A stretch of 44,124 nt of DNA from CAG-917 sp051883555 (GCA_051883555.1 JBJETY010000049.1:1-44124), one strand, 5' to 3'. Positions 16,591 to 25,213 are shown, counted from the stretch's first letter. Notes: a model not told the origin generated them from the sequence alone. Numbers and translations: made by a program.

Positions 16591-16625
16591 ATAAAAGAGG
16601 ATAAGCAATGCCTATCCTCTTTTAT
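16591..16625 (-). terminator. Terminator after tRNA-Arg
   Basis: AAAAGAGGATA and TATCCTCTTTT form an 11-bp stem immediately after the encoded CCA end of the tRNA, followed by ATGTTTTTAA on the minus strand. Confidence 0.85.
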
Positions 16626-16702
16626 TGGCGAACGATAAGGGATTCGAACCCCTGACCTTTGCGTCCGTAGCGCAACGCTCTATCCAGCTGAGCTAATCGT
16701 CC
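16626..16702 (-). tRNA. tRNA-Arg (anticodon ACG), CCA encoded
   Basis: On the minus strand, acceptor arm GGACGAT pairs with ATCGTTC (one G-U). The D arm is GCTCAGCTGGATAGAGC. The anticodon stem TTGCG/CGCAA holds the loop CTACGGA with anticodon ACG. The T arm loop is TTCGAAT. The 3' end GCCA is encoded. An ACG anticodon, read as inosine after TadA editing, decodes CGU/CGC/CGA. A consensus promoter lies at 16722-16750 and a terminator follows directly, so this is a single-gene unit. Confidence 0.97.
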
Positions 16703-16721
16703 ATTTATTAAAACTTTAATT

Positions 16722-16750
16722 ATTATAAAAACTTTATCGGTTTTTGTCAA
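16722..16750 (-). promoter_or_regulatory. Promoter of tRNA-Arg
   Basis: On the minus strand: TTGACA (16745-16750), 17 bp, TATAAT (16722-16727). The mature tRNA begins about 20 nt downstream of the -10 box. Confidence 0.88.
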
Positions 16751-16879
16751 GAAAATACAACGCTTTTTATAGGTATATTATTTAATATTTTTATTGAACT
16801 CACCCGCCGTATTTTTGTAACAATAAGTCGCCTTTATAGCAAAACGACATTCGTTTTATAAACTTATCGCAAACGGAGC

Positions 16880-17557
16880 TTAGTCGCCGTTTATAATTAA
16901 ATAATCGAGCGCTTCTTCAATTGTTTTAAAATTTAGCGTCGCTTTGCTACTGTCGCTCAGATTTATGCCGACCGACTTCCCTGCCACGGCAAACATCGGA
17001 TAATCGTTGTTGCCGTCTCCGATTGCAACGAAATTTTTTATATCTTCTTTATAAAAATCGGCAAGCAGTTTCAAAGCGGTAGCTTTGCTGACGCCTTTTG
17101 GAGAAAAGTCTATCGAATCGAAATGAACGTACATATCGACGTCTTCGAGTAAAGACGGATTTTCTTTCAGCATTTCGTCTATTTTTTTAAACTGTTCTTC
17201 GCTTGTCGGAAAAGGCGTAACGCAAACTTCGTTAGGTTGATACCACATTGCAGGATACGTTTTGTCAATTTCCGTTTTAATCTTACATAAGTTTTCTTTA
17301 GCTAAGCGGCTGTAAGGCTGTTCCAATCTTAACGGAGGCAAGTCGACGCCGAATTGCAAAACCGCCCCGTTTTCACCTATCATAACCGCGTCGTAAAGTC
17401 CTGCCTGCCTTAAAAAGCCGCAAAGATAATAAACGGGTTTACCCGAACAAACTACAATTCGGCCGTTTAATTTTTTAATCTTTTCTATAACTATGGCAGA
17501 AGCGCTTTTGCCGACGTCGGCTATCGTTCCGTCCAAATCAAAAACATAAGTCGTCAT
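16880..17557 (-). CDS. HAD superfamily phosphatase, Cof-like (HAD-IIB)
   Basis: A 225-residue cytoplasmic HAD hydrolase. Motif I is FDLDGTIAD (residues 6-14), motif II is VVCSGK, the motif III lysine is in GVSKATALKLL, and motif IV is IGDGNNDYPMF. The cap between motifs II and III is of the C2b type. Such enzymes dephosphorylate sugar phosphates or related small molecules; the substrate here cannot be inferred. TATAAT lies 6 nt before the ATG and there is no Shine-Dalgarno, so the mRNA may be leaderless. No operon partner is obvious. Confidence 0.88.
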   Translation of the reverse strand: MTTYVFDLDGTIADVGKSASAIVIEKIKKLNGRIVVCSGKPVYYLCGFLRQAGLYDAVMIGENGAVLQFGVDLPPLRLEQPYSRLAKENLCKIKTEIDKTYPAMWYQPNEVCVTPFPTSEEQFKKIDEMLKENPSLLEDVDMYVHFDSIDFSPKGVSKATALKLLADFYKEDIKNFVAIGDGNNDYPMFAVAGKSVGINLSDSSKATLNFKTIEEALDYLIINGD

Positions 17558-17732
17558 ATATTTATTATAACAGTTTTAGGCTAATAAAAACCAAATTCAC
17601 GCTCTTTTAAGTCGTTATGAAATCAAATATTTTACGGTAAAATAAAATTTACTTCGATTTAATTAACGTCATAAAGTTACTTCTCTGTCGTAAATTTAAA
17701 CTCATTAGTCAACTTATACTCATTAAATTATA

Positions 17733-17769
17733 TAGGACTAAAACAAATCGAGCGTTCGTTTTAGTCCTA
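17733..17769 (-). terminator. Hairpin after the kinase gene
   Basis: A perfect 12-bp stem, TAGGACTAAAAC/GTTTTAGTCCTA, with a 13-nt loop. It lies 22 bp past the kinase stop. The downstream T-tract on the minus strand is poor (ATATAATTTAA). Confidence 0.7.
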
Positions 17770-17790
17770 ATATTAATGCGATAATCAATT

Positions 17791-18678
17791 TTACTTGTAT
17801 CTGTCCCACGCACTTTGCGGCGGAATAAATTCCTGCAATAAGCTGTCTTTCGGAACCAAATCAAGAGGTATCGGATGCACGTATTCGAGACTTTCTCTTA
17901 TATCGTTTGCAAATTGCGTATATATGCTTTCCTTTTCAAGCGTATCGAGTACTTCGAGAGCGGGTTTTTTAAGCACTCCCGTTTCGTAACCGAAATAAGT
18001 ATTGATCTTGGCGTTGGCATATTGCGAAAACGGATTTATATTGATCAATTCGCTTGACACAACGTTATCCCACATTTCAAAAGTGCGGTTTGCGTCGCTC
18101 GAACGATAATGATAATCTCTAACAAGTCTACGCAACACTCTTGTCTTTTCGAGTGCCTGACTATCCTGATACGACTCCAAGAAAAGTTTGAAAACGTACT
18201 TAGGTTCTATCAAATCGGACACAATAAGCGGATTTAAAGCATGCAAACCTTCGACGATACAGATGTCGCCCTCGCCGAGTTTGATTTCGTGATATTCGTC
18301 CGTTCTGGCATGCAAATTAAAATCGAACGTAGGCGTCTGCACGATTTTTCCTTTTACAAGGTCGGAGAAACATTGCTGAATGTATGGCAAATCCAAAGCA
18401 TAAATCGATTCGAAATCCGGCTTTCCGTCAGGAGTCTTAGGTGATTTATCAGGTCCTAAATAAAAGTCGTCAAGCGAAATAATACTTATGCCTCTGCCGC
18501 GTTTGATAAGGTTTGCACACAATCTTTTTGACGTTGTCGTTTTACCTGCGCAACTAGGTCCTGCAAGCAAAAGCAGTTTGGTATCCGTCTTGCTTATAAG
18601 TTCCGCAGCATTTATCAACGAATGATTGTAGTTTACTTCGTCGCTATAAATTTTCTCTCTTTGTTCAGCCTCTGTCAT
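17791..18678 (-). CDS. Uridine-kinase-like nucleoside kinase
   Basis: A 295-residue P-loop kinase of the uridine kinase/phosphoribulokinase family. Walker A is AGPSCAGKTTTSKRL, followed by the SLDDFYLG motif typical of uridine kinases and CIVEGLHALNPLI as the lid/Walker B region. It likely phosphorylates a nucleoside with a nucleoside triphosphate; the exact substrate is unknown. Many clostridial relatives are fused to a TGS/threonyl-tRNA-synthetase-like N-domain, which is absent here. The start at 18676-18678 is chosen because AAGGAAGG lies 5 nt before it; the upstream ATG would overlap the preceding stop. It begins 11 bp after the beta-CASP gene, so both share one transcript. Confidence 0.9.
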   Translation of the reverse strand: MTEAEQREKIYSDEVNYNHSLINAAELISKTDTKLLLLAGPSCAGKTTTSKRLCANLIKRGRGISIISLDDFYLGPDKSPKTPDGKPDFESIYALDLPYIQQCFSDLVKGKIVQTPTFDFNLHARTDEYHEIKLGEGDICIVEGLHALNPLIVSDLIEPKYVFKLFLESYQDSQALEKTRVLRRLVRDYHYRSSDANRTFEMWDNVVSSELININPFSQYANAKINTYFGYETGVLKKPALEVLDTLEKESIYTQFANDIRESLEYVHPIPLDLVPKDSLLQEFIPPQSAWDRYK

Positions 18679-18689
18679 AGTCGCCTTCC

Positions 18690-20285
18690 TTAATCCCATC
18701 TGTTGGAGATTTCATCGATTTGTTTAGCAAGTTTTTCAAGATAATGATTTGCCTTATCCTGATTTTTAGCCGCAACGTTTTGCAATCTTTCAAGAGCTTC
18801 CAATACTTTATCGTATGCTCCCGCTTTACGCGTTGCCACTTTCTTTTCTTTTCTGACCTTTTTATGGCCGTTTTGCAATTTCTCGCCCGTGAGCAAGTCG
18901 TAAACTTCGCCGTAATACGGTGCCGTCGTCTTAAAGCCGTAAACGTCGTGTACTTTTTCCGCAAACATTTCGCTTACTCTGTCGTCGCCGTGAGTGATAA
19001 AAACGTGTTGCGGCGCCGATTTGAGATGAGACAAAAAGCCGAGCAAGTCCGACCTTCCCGCGTGAGCGGATATGTTCTGAAGTTTTTTAATCTGAGCTTC
19101 TACCGCTATCGTTTCCTGGAACAAAGTTACCTTTCTTGCTCCCGTGAGTATCGAATGGCCCAAAGTGCCCGGCACCTGAAAGCCTACGAATAAAATGGTA
19201 CTGTTCTGTTTCCATAAGTTGTGTTTCAAATGATGCTTTATACGTCCTGCTTCACACATTCCCGACGCAGATATAATGATGCACGGGCTGACTTCCTCGT
19301 TTATCATCTTGGAATCTTCGCTCGTTATGCTATAATGCAAATCATTTACGCCTATAGGGTTAACGCCTCTTGAAATCAATTTGTCTGCTTCATCGTTATA
19401 ATAATCTTTGCCCATATCCAAAAAGATATTAGTGGCGTTTATTGCAAGAGGACTGTCAAGATAAATCTTATAACCGTTATGTCCCGTTACGAGATTTTCT
19501 TCTTTAATCTGTCTTAAATAGTACAAAAGCTCTTGCGTTCTGCCAACGGCAAAACACGGAATAACGACGTTTCCGCCCTTATCGAACGTATCCTGAATAA
19601 TCTTTGCAAAATCCTTTACCGGGTCTAAAACCTCCTCGTGGTCGCGGTCGCCGTACGTCGATTCCATAACGACGTAATCTGCTTCTTCTATCGTAGAATA
19701 ATGATTTAACAGCGGCACTCCGGTGTTTCCTATATCGCCCGAGAAAACGATTTTTCTGGTTTGATTGCCCTCTTTTGCAATAATCTCTACGTGTGCGGAA
19801 CCGAGCAAATGTCCGGCGTCTAAAAATCTGACCGAAATGTTTTCATCGATTTCAATCGCTTTATCATATTCGAAACCGACAAAATGTTTCATACATTCTT
19901 CGGCGTCCTCGATAGTATAAAGCGGTTCGTACGGTTCGTTTTTGGCACGTTGTCCCTTTCGGTTTTTCCATTCGGCTTCTGTTTCCTGAATATGAGCGGC
20001 GTCACGAAGCATAATGTCGCAAAGGTCCTTAGTAGCTGTCGTTGTATATATCTTACCTTCAAAACCGAGCTTAGTAAGTAACGGCAACAATCCGCTATGG
20101 TCAATATGGGCATGCGTCAAAAACACGCAATACACATCTGCCGGAGCCATAGCAAATGCCTGTTGTTCGAATATCTGAGGGCCTTGCTCCATGCCGCAGT
20201 CGATAAGCACTTTCTTGCCGGCGACTTCCAACATATAACAACTGCCCGTAACTTGATGAGCGGCTCCGAAAAACGAAAGTTTCAT
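18690..20285 (-). CDS. Beta-CASP metallo-beta-lactamase-fold nuclease (RNA-processing exonuclease type)
   Basis: A 531-residue MBL-fold protein with a beta-CASP insert, related to YSH1/CPSF73-like and archaeal aCPSF nucleases. The zinc site is THAHIDHSG (H58, H60, D62, H63). SGDIGNTG, ESTYGDRDHE, PCFAVGRTQELLYYL, ISASGMCEAGRIKHHL and ISAHAGRSD are the further beta-CASP motifs, and FITHGDD is near the end. A basic, coiled C-terminal extension of about 70 residues follows (KKVRKEKKVATRKAG). It probably cuts or trims RNA in the cytoplasm, though its substrate is unknown. AGGAG is 6 nt before the ATG. A strong promoter lies at 20314-20342. Confidence 0.94.
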   Translation of the reverse strand: MKLSFFGAAHQVTGSCYMLEVAGKKVLIDCGMEQGPQIFEQQAFAMAPADVYCVFLTHAHIDHSGLLPLLTKLGFEGKIYTTTATKDLCDIMLRDAAHIQETEAEWKNRKGQRAKNEPYEPLYTIEDAEECMKHFVGFEYDKAIEIDENISVRFLDAGHLLGSAHVEIIAKEGNQTRKIVFSGDIGNTGVPLLNHYSTIEEADYVVMESTYGDRDHEEVLDPVKDFAKIIQDTFDKGGNVVIPCFAVGRTQELLYYLRQIKEENLVTGHNGYKIYLDSPLAINATNIFLDMGKDYYNDEADKLISRGVNPIGVNDLHYSITSEDSKMINEEVSPCIIISASGMCEAGRIKHHLKHNLWKQNSTILFVGFQVPGTLGHSILTGARKVTLFQETIAVEAQIKKLQNISAHAGRSDLLGFLSHLKSAPQHVFITHGDDRVSEMFAEKVHDVYGFKTTAPYYGEVYDLLTGEKLQNGHKKVRKEKKVATRKAGAYDKVLEALERLQNVAAKNQDKANHYLEKLAKQIDEISNRWD

Positions 20286-20313
20286 AATTTTCTCCTGTAT
20301 TCTATTTTATAAA

Positions 20314-20342
20314 ATTATAACAAAAAAAATAATCGGTTTCAA
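20314..20342 (-). promoter_or_regulatory. Promoter of the beta-CASP/kinase operon
   Basis: On the minus strand: TTGAAA (20337-20342), 17 bp, TATAAT (20314-20319). Confidence 0.82.
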
Positions 20343-20650
20343 TAGTAAATTCCTAATTAATGGAAATTTAAAGCTTTTACTCTTCGTAAAACTTTTTGAT
20401 ATAGTGTTACAATAATAGATTTTTTCTTTTCCTTTTATTCATACGCAAAACCGTAAACCTAATTTATTTTCTCGGCAATTGCTTTCCGTTAATTCGTTTT
20501 TAAATAATTTTAAACTTTAAAAATTTAAATTCTATCTTTAATGAATTTTCGTTTTTTAAAGGAATTACGTTTTTATTTTAACAAATTACGGTTACTTTAA
20601 AAAATCTACGTTTATGTTTAAAATAAATTACGCTCTTGTTTTAAAGAATT
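20343..20650. other. AT-rich intergenic region with loose repeats
   Basis: About 300 bp before the spoIVA terminator. Between 20560 and 20640 the words ATTACG and CTACGTTT recur in T-rich context (for example AATTACGTTTTTATTTTAA and AAATTACGGTTACTTTAAA). No gene is seen. Confidence 0.5.
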
Positions 20651-20677
20651 AAAGGCTCAAACAAAGTTTGAGCCTTT
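20651..20677 (-). terminator. Intrinsic terminator of spoIVA
   Basis: AAAGGCTCAAAC and GTTTGAGCCTTT form a 12-bp stem a few bases past the stop codon, with A/T tracts at both ends. Confidence 0.85.
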
Positions 20678-20681
20678 TCCC

Positions 20682-22157
20682 TTAAAGAAGTATACACAGC
20701 ACACCGCCTTTACCCTCGTTAATAATTCTGCCAAGCGTTTTCTGCATTTTTTGTCTTGCGTCAATCGGCATTACCGAAAGTTTATGTTGCAGTCCGTCGT
20801 TCACTAGACTGCTAAGAGATTTCCCGAAAATATTCGTTTCCCAAAGCGCCGATTTATCGCCTTCGAAATCGCTCATAAGACTTTTTACCAGTTCGTCGCT
20901 CTGCTGCTCGCTGCCTACAATAGGACTTACTTCGGTTTCGACCTCAACTTTGATTATGTGCAACGACGGCGCTTTCGCTTTCAGTTTAACTCCGAATTGA
21001 CCGCCCTGCTTTACGATTTCAGGTTCATCGAGTTCCATTTCGCCAACGAGCGGAGCTACTACGCCGTAACCCGTTTCTTCCGCTTCTCTTAACGCCTCGT
21101 CGAGTTTAGCGGTTTTCGCTCTCGAAAGGGACAGTGATTTTAAAAGTCTGAACACGTCGTAATCGGAAGATAAATCTTCTCCGCATTCATTACTTGCCAC
21201 CTGATAAAACAGTCCTTCTTTGACAGCCAAAGCAATTTCAACTCTGCCTGCACCTGCGTCTAATTTGATTCCGGAAGGTTTATCGAGATATTCGGCGTCG
21301 TCGAAAGCTTCGTCGAAATTTACGTAATCTTTCAGCTTAGACGCCATTTTACCTACCTTATCCATAATCCTTATTATTTCGCCGACTATATCGCTTGCAA
21401 GGTCTAAAGCCTGAATCCATTTAGGGGCGATAGCGTCGATAAGTTTTATCGGAAATTCCAGCAATACGCTTTCCATAATCTCGGCAACGTTGTCTTCCGT
21501 CATATTTAACACGTCGACGGCAATGACCGGCGCGTCATATTTTTCTTTCAACGCTTCTCTTATTTTTATCGTATCTTCGCTTTCAGGATGAGTGCTGTTC
21601 AAAACCACGACAAACGGTTTGCCCATTTCTTTAAGCTCGGACGCCACTCTCTCTTCGGCGGAAATATACTTTTCTCTTTCAAGCTCGCCGATAGAACCGT
21701 CGGTCGTCAACAATACGCCTATGGTAGAATGTTCTTTAATTACCTTTTCCGTTCCGAATTCGGCAGCTTTTTCAAACGGCATCTCATCGTTCGACCAAGG
21801 AGTTCTGACCATTCTGTCCTTCCCGTCCGCTTTGTGTCCTACCGCACCGTCGATTACGTATCCTACGCAATCGATCATACGCATACTGACAGATAAATCG
21901 TTAAACGTAACTTTTACGGCTTCGTTTGGCACAAAACGCGGTTGAGTCGTCATAATCGTTTTACCGTCGGCAGATTGTGGCAATTCGTCTATCGTTCTTT
22001 CTCTGGCATTCGGGTCTGCGATATTATCTATTACAAAGCTTTCCATAAATCGCTTTATGAACGTAGATTTTCCCGTTCTTACAGGGCCGACAACGCCGAC
22101 GTATACGTCACCGCCCGTACGTTTTGCTATGTCTTCTAAAAGGTTAAATTTGTTCAT
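20682..22157 (-). CDS. spoIVA: Stage IV sporulation protein A
   Basis: A 491-residue SpoIVA, the ATPase that polymerises into the basement layer of the spore coat around the forespore. The N-terminus NLLEDIAKRTGGDVYVGVVG is typical. Walker A is GPVRTGKST with the lysine at position 30, the same number as in Bacillus subtilis, which supports the ATG at 22155-22157. GGAGGG lies 6 nt before it. TPWSNDEMPFEKAAEFGTEKVI and the conserved C-terminal GGVLCILL end are also present. The full length and intact motifs indicate an endospore-forming host. A sigma-E promoter would be expected; I could not identify one with confidence. Confidence 0.97.
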   Translation of the reverse strand: MNKFNLLEDIAKRTGGDVYVGVVGPVRTGKSTFIKRFMESFVIDNIADPNARERTIDELPQSADGKTIMTTQPRFVPNEAVKVTFNDLSVSMRMIDCVGYVIDGAVGHKADGKDRMVRTPWSNDEMPFEKAAEFGTEKVIKEHSTIGVLLTTDGSIGELEREKYISAEERVASELKEMGKPFVVVLNSTHPESEDTIKIREALKEKYDAPVIAVDVLNMTEDNVAEIMESVLLEFPIKLIDAIAPKWIQALDLASDIVGEIIRIMDKVGKMASKLKDYVNFDEAFDDAEYLDKPSGIKLDAGAGRVEIALAVKEGLFYQVASNECGEDLSSDYDVFRLLKSLSLSRAKTAKLDEALREAEETGYGVVAPLVGEMELDEPEIVKQGGQFGVKLKAKAPSLHIIKVEVETEVSPIVGSEQQSDELVKSLMSDFEGDKSALWETNIFGKSLSSLVNDGLQHKLSVMPIDARQKMQKTLGRIINEGKGGVLCILL

Positions 22158-22261
22158 TATGCCCTCCAACTACGCTAAAATATATTCAACAAATTTAATT
22201 TTATTCCGTGAAAACAAAAAATAATTACCGCAAAACAAGCAAAAAACACTGCAAAAAAGCA

Positions 22262-22292
22262 AAAAAATAAACGCCTTTAAAAAAAGGCGTTT
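22262..22292 (-). terminator. Intrinsic terminator upstream of spoIVA
   Basis: AAACGCCTTT and AAAGGCGTTT form a 10-bp stem with a four-base loop, followed on the minus strand by ATTTTTTTG. It would end any transcript coming from the c-di-GMP riboswitch before it reaches spoIVA. Confidence 0.88.
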
Positions 22293-22659
22293 CATCTTTA
22301 GTAATTTAAATACTCTTTAGTATTTAAAAAACTTTTTCAGGGGTATCGAATTTAAACAGCACACTCAGCTTCGGTATTTATCTTTTATCTTTTGTAATAC
22401 CGTTTGTAAACAAATCGAAATCATTGTTTAAACTAGGTAGCAAAACTTAAATCTGCCGCAAATGGTGCTTAAGACTTTTCTTCCGTACTGCGTAAAATGC
22501 AATTATGCATTTTTGTTGTCTTTTGTATTCGGCAATTTCTTTTGTTTGCCGCAAAGCGCTTTTGACGCAATCAGCGGATTATCTTTTGTATTCTGATTTC
22601 TCTTTTGTCTTTCAAAAGTTCTGCTTTTATGTATTTCTTTTGTAAAGCGCTCTTTTGTA
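22293..22659 (-). other. Riboswitch-controlled stretch without a recognisable start codon
   Basis: About 370 nt between the riboswitch terminator and the next terminator. There is no ATG-started frame of normal length. One minus-strand frame is open for 74 codons from 22727 to its stop at 22503-22505, running through the riboswitch terminator. It has a coding-like middle (NTKDNPLIASKALCGKQ) but no ATG or GTG. The octamer ACAAAAGA occurs seven times. It could be a decayed gene, a long non-coding RNA or a small-protein gene with an unusual start. I do not assign a product. Confidence 0.45.
22388..22658 (-). repeat. Seven dispersed ACAAAAGA octamers
   Basis: Copies of TCTTTTGT on the plus strand start at 22388, 22519, 22538, 22582, 22601, 22636 and 22651. 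Two spacings are 19 nt; the others vary. This density is not seen elsewhere in the window. Confidence 0.8.
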
Positions 22660-22699
22660 AATAAAAAATGCCAGTCTGCATATATAATTTGCAGCTGGC
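22660..22699 (-). terminator. Expression-platform terminator of the c-di-GMP riboswitch
   Basis: GCCAG-CTGCA pairs with TGCAG-A-CTGGC around a nine-base loop, followed by ATTTTTTATTT. The 5' strand begins in the conserved AGCC end of the aptamer, so ligand binding and termination are likely exclusive. Confidence 0.85.
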
Positions 22700-22762
22700 T
22701 ATCTACTTGAGACCCTATAGTTTTGCGTCACAGCCTTGCGACTGTTTTGCCTATTTAATTGT
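22692..22762 (-). ncRNA. Cyclic-di-GMP-I (GEMM) riboswitch
   Basis: On the minus strand the conserved core is visible: AGGCAAA, a hairpin ACAGTC-GCAA-GGCTGT with a GNRA tetraloop, then GACGCAAA, followed by a second arm CTATAGGGTCT...AGATAGCC. These match the GGCAAA / GNRA / GACGCAAA / GGGCCU / AGCC pattern of GEMM-I aptamers. A promoter lies just upstream and a terminator just downstream. The nearest gene in this direction is spoIVA, about 500 nt away and behind another terminator. The related cyclic-AMP-GMP specificity cannot be excluded. Confidence 0.87.
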
Positions 22763-22768
22763 GACTAC

Positions 22769-22797
22769 ATATTATCACATAAAACGAACTTTTTCAA
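22769..22797 (-). promoter_or_regulatory. Promoter of the c-di-GMP riboswitch RNA
   Basis: On the minus strand: TTGAAA (22792-22797), 17 bp, TAATAT (22769-22774). The predicted start near 22762 is just before the aptamer. Confidence 0.8.
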
Positions 22798-22969
22798 CTA
22801 TTTTAAACACATTATATAAATTTTATTGTCGAATTTTAAAATAAATTGTCAATTAAACCGCTTTTTGATTATTAAAAGTTTAATAAAAGGCGTTAATGTC
22901 GATTTTGTAATAATTTTGATTTTTATGTGTAAATCACATTTAGTTGCATACAATATTTTTGAGGTGTTT

Positions 22970-23689
22970 ATGTGGTCGAACGTCATTAGCTTAGACAAAA
23001 CCTATAACAGAGAATTTGACTATCTTTTTGAAAAAATAAAAACGAACAAAAACTTGTCATACGCATATGAAGAAAGCAAAGACAGGAAATTTTTATACCT
23101 TGCCTCCGTATGCGATTCAGCGTCGACCGTAATAAACGAAGTCGAAAACGCAATATGCGAAGTATATTTAAACCATTTCAAACTCGCATATTTTATTTCG
23201 GGATTTAAAAGCAAAATATCGCCCGCAATAGTGGCTTTGACGTCTGCTCTGCTACTTTTCGACCAGACGTACGAAGATACTTTAATACGCAAAGTATTGA
23301 GCGAAGTCATAGATTACAATATAGACGGCATACTGAATTTCCGTTTAAAAGACCTCACGGAAAATTGGAGCGAATTGAGCGAATTGATAGCAAATCTGAT
23401 TGCAAACAGCAATAGCGAAGAAGATATATACTCCGTCGCAGAATTCATACACTCGCAAGAGGGAGGAAAAAATATGCTCATCTTCGGCGGTGACGGACTT
23501 TTTAACTTAACAAAGTCGGAAAAAGTAAAAGTCGAAAACTATTTCGACAACAACGATTTGAATTTGCTTTTTGCAATCATAAAAGAGAGCCCAAAAGAAC
23601 TTATTTTAAACGGCGTCGCTCTTCCCGTTGCCGTCAAAAGAAGTTTAAAACCTTTTGCAATCATAAACGAAGCGGCGCGCTACGATTAA
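22970..23689 (+). CDS. Probable YtxC-like sporulation protein
   Basis: A 239-residue soluble protein. A central INFRLKD-like segment (ILNFRLKDLTENWSEL) followed by a helical stretch with spaced acidic residues resembles the YtxC family of putative sporulation proteins; the match is by eye and moderate. The ATG at 22970-22972 is chosen because GAGGTG lies 4 nt before it; the longer frame from 22826 has a hydrophobic leader without a ribosome site. It is divergent from spoIVA and the riboswitch, and convergent with the MATE gene, whose stop is 9 bp away. If YtxC-like, it fits the sporulation context. Confidence 0.55.
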   Translation: MWSNVISLDKTYNREFDYLFEKIKTNKNLSYAYEESKDRKFLYLASVCDSASTVINEVENAICEVYLNHFKLAYFISGFKSKISPAIVALTSALLLFDQTYEDTLIRKVLSEVIDYNIDGILNFRLKDLTENWSELSELIANLIANSNSEEDIYSVAEFIHSQEGGKNMLIFGGDGLFNLTKSEKVKVENYFDNNDLNLLFAIIKESPKELILNGVALPVAVKRSLKPFAIINEAARYD

Positions 23690-23698
23690 ACGTTTTCT

Positions 23699-25213
23699 TT
23701 AACCGTTGCACGCACTGCCTTTATCGTCGCACTTGTCTGCGTTTGAAACGCTTGTTTCAACATATCTTTTAAATTCTTCGTAAGATGAAAATTCGGCAAC
23801 GACTTTTCCTGTCACAGGGGCGTATTCTTGCGCCGCTGTTTTTTCCTTATTAAAAAGAAAGATAAAAATTATAACGTCAATTACAAAATTAATAACCCAG
23901 CTTATCGGCCACGACAAATAAAGCATCTTAGGCGTATGGATTGCCCGACACGCAGTATATATCCAGATTATTCTGAAAATGCACACGCAGAAAAAGCTCG
24001 TCAACGTCGGCGTTAACGAATATCCCATTCCTCTTAAACAACCGACAAGAATTTCTACTATTCCGCAAACGAAATAAATCGGCAAAATGATTGTCAGCCT
24101 TTGAACGGCATAGTCGATAACTACTTCGTCCGTGACGTATAACATAGCTACGTATTTTCCCGCCGTCAGCAAAATTGCAGAGAAAAACAGACTTATGACG
24201 ATAACCATCGCCGAACATTCAAACGCGATTTTTTTGATTCTGTCAAATTTTCTTGCTCCGTAATTCTGTCCCGCAAATGAAACGGAAGCGTTTGAAACGG
24301 CGTTCATCGAAGTATAAACAAATCCTTCGAGATTGCTCGACGTAGAACTGCCTGCCACTAACGCATAGCCGAAACCGTTAAGATTTGTCTGTATCAAGAC
24401 GTTTGCGACGGAGAAAAAAGAACTTAATATTCCCGACGGTAAACCGACTTTCAAAACGGCTGACGTACTGCCCTTATAAAATTTCAGTTTTTTAATCGAC
24501 AATTTGCAATATCCTTTTTCTTTAAGCATAGTCGCTATAAGCAGAATACATGAAACGTATTGACTGACAACCGTGGCTATGGCAACTCCTGCAACGTCTA
24601 AAGAAGCAACGATTACGAAAATTAAATTAAGGCAAACGTTTAAAACCCCTGCTAAAAACAGATATAAAAGAGGTCTTGCCGTATCGCCTTTCGCTCGCAA
24701 AGCAGCCGTTCCGAAATTGTAAATAATATTTGCAGGAGCGCCTATAAAGTAAAGTCTTAAATAAAGCACCGCTTTATCCAAAATTACGGGATCGGTATCC
24801 ATCCATACCAAAAATACTTTTGCCATAGACACGCCAATTATTCCCAAAGCCAAACCTAAAACCACCGAAATGCACATCGACGTATGAAGCGTTGCAACCG
24901 CCCGTTTCTCATCGGCGGCGCCTATTGCCTGAGCCATGATAACGTTTACGCCGACCGAAATTCCTATCGCAACGTTTACTAAAAGATTGATTAGCGCCGT
25001 ATTCGAACTTACTGCGGCAAGAGATTGCGTGCCCGTCTTGGAAAACTGTCCGATTACCATAAGGTCAGCCGCATTAAACAGCAATTGCAATACCCCCGAA
25101 AGTGCAAGAGGTAACGCAACCGCTATCAGATTTTTAAGTAGCGGACCTTTTGTCATATCCATATCAATTATTTTTGCCGATAGTTTTTTCATTTTAGTCG
25201 TATATTTGGTCAT
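23699..25213 (-). CDS. MATE family efflux transporter
   Basis: About 504 residues with twelve predicted helices, of the NorM/DinF-like MATE superfamily. It starts MDMTKGPLLKNLIAVALPLA after a short basic N-tail, a common arrangement in clostridial MATE pumps. ADLMVIGQFSKTGTQSLAAV, RAKGDTARPLL, and SFAGQNYGARKFDRIKKIA are typical. It would export drugs or metabolites using a Na+ or H+ gradient. The start is uncertain: ATGs at 25211-25213 and 25190-25192 are possible and neither has a clear ribosome site. The longer frame to 25294 starts inside the upstream terminator and is unlikely. The C-terminal tail is acidic and cysteine-containing (ADKCDDKGSACNG). Confidence 0.9.
   Translation of the reverse strand: MTKYTTKMKKLSAKIIDMDMTKGPLLKNLIAVALPLALSGVLQLLFNAADLMVIGQFSKTGTQSLAAVSSNTALINLLVNVAIGISVGVNVIMAQAIGAADEKRAVATLHTSMCISVVLGLALGIIGVSMAKVFLVWMDTDPVILDKAVLYLRLYFIGAPANIIYNFGTAALRAKGDTARPLLYLFLAGVLNVCLNLIFVIVASLDVAGVAIATVVSQYVSCILLIATMLKEKGYCKLSIKKLKFYKGSTSAVLKVGLPSGILSSFFSVANVLIQTNLNGFGYALVAGSSTSSNLEGFVYTSMNAVSNASVSFAGQNYGARKFDRIKKIAFECSAMVIVISLFFSAILLTAGKYVAMLYVTDEVVIDYAVQRLTIILPIYFVCGIVEILVGCLRGMGYSLTPTLTSFFCVCIFRIIWIYTACRAIHTPKMLYLSWPISWVINFVIDVIIFIFLFNKEKTAAQEYAPVTGKVVAEFSSYEEFKRYVETSVSNADKCDDKGSACNG

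Noticed and set aside
22571..22681. A 36-codon ATG-started frame inside the riboswitch terminator loop
   Set aside because: The ATG is in the terminator loop, with no ribosome site, and the peptide is repetitive from the ACAAAAGA words. It is noted only as part of the unexplained transcript.
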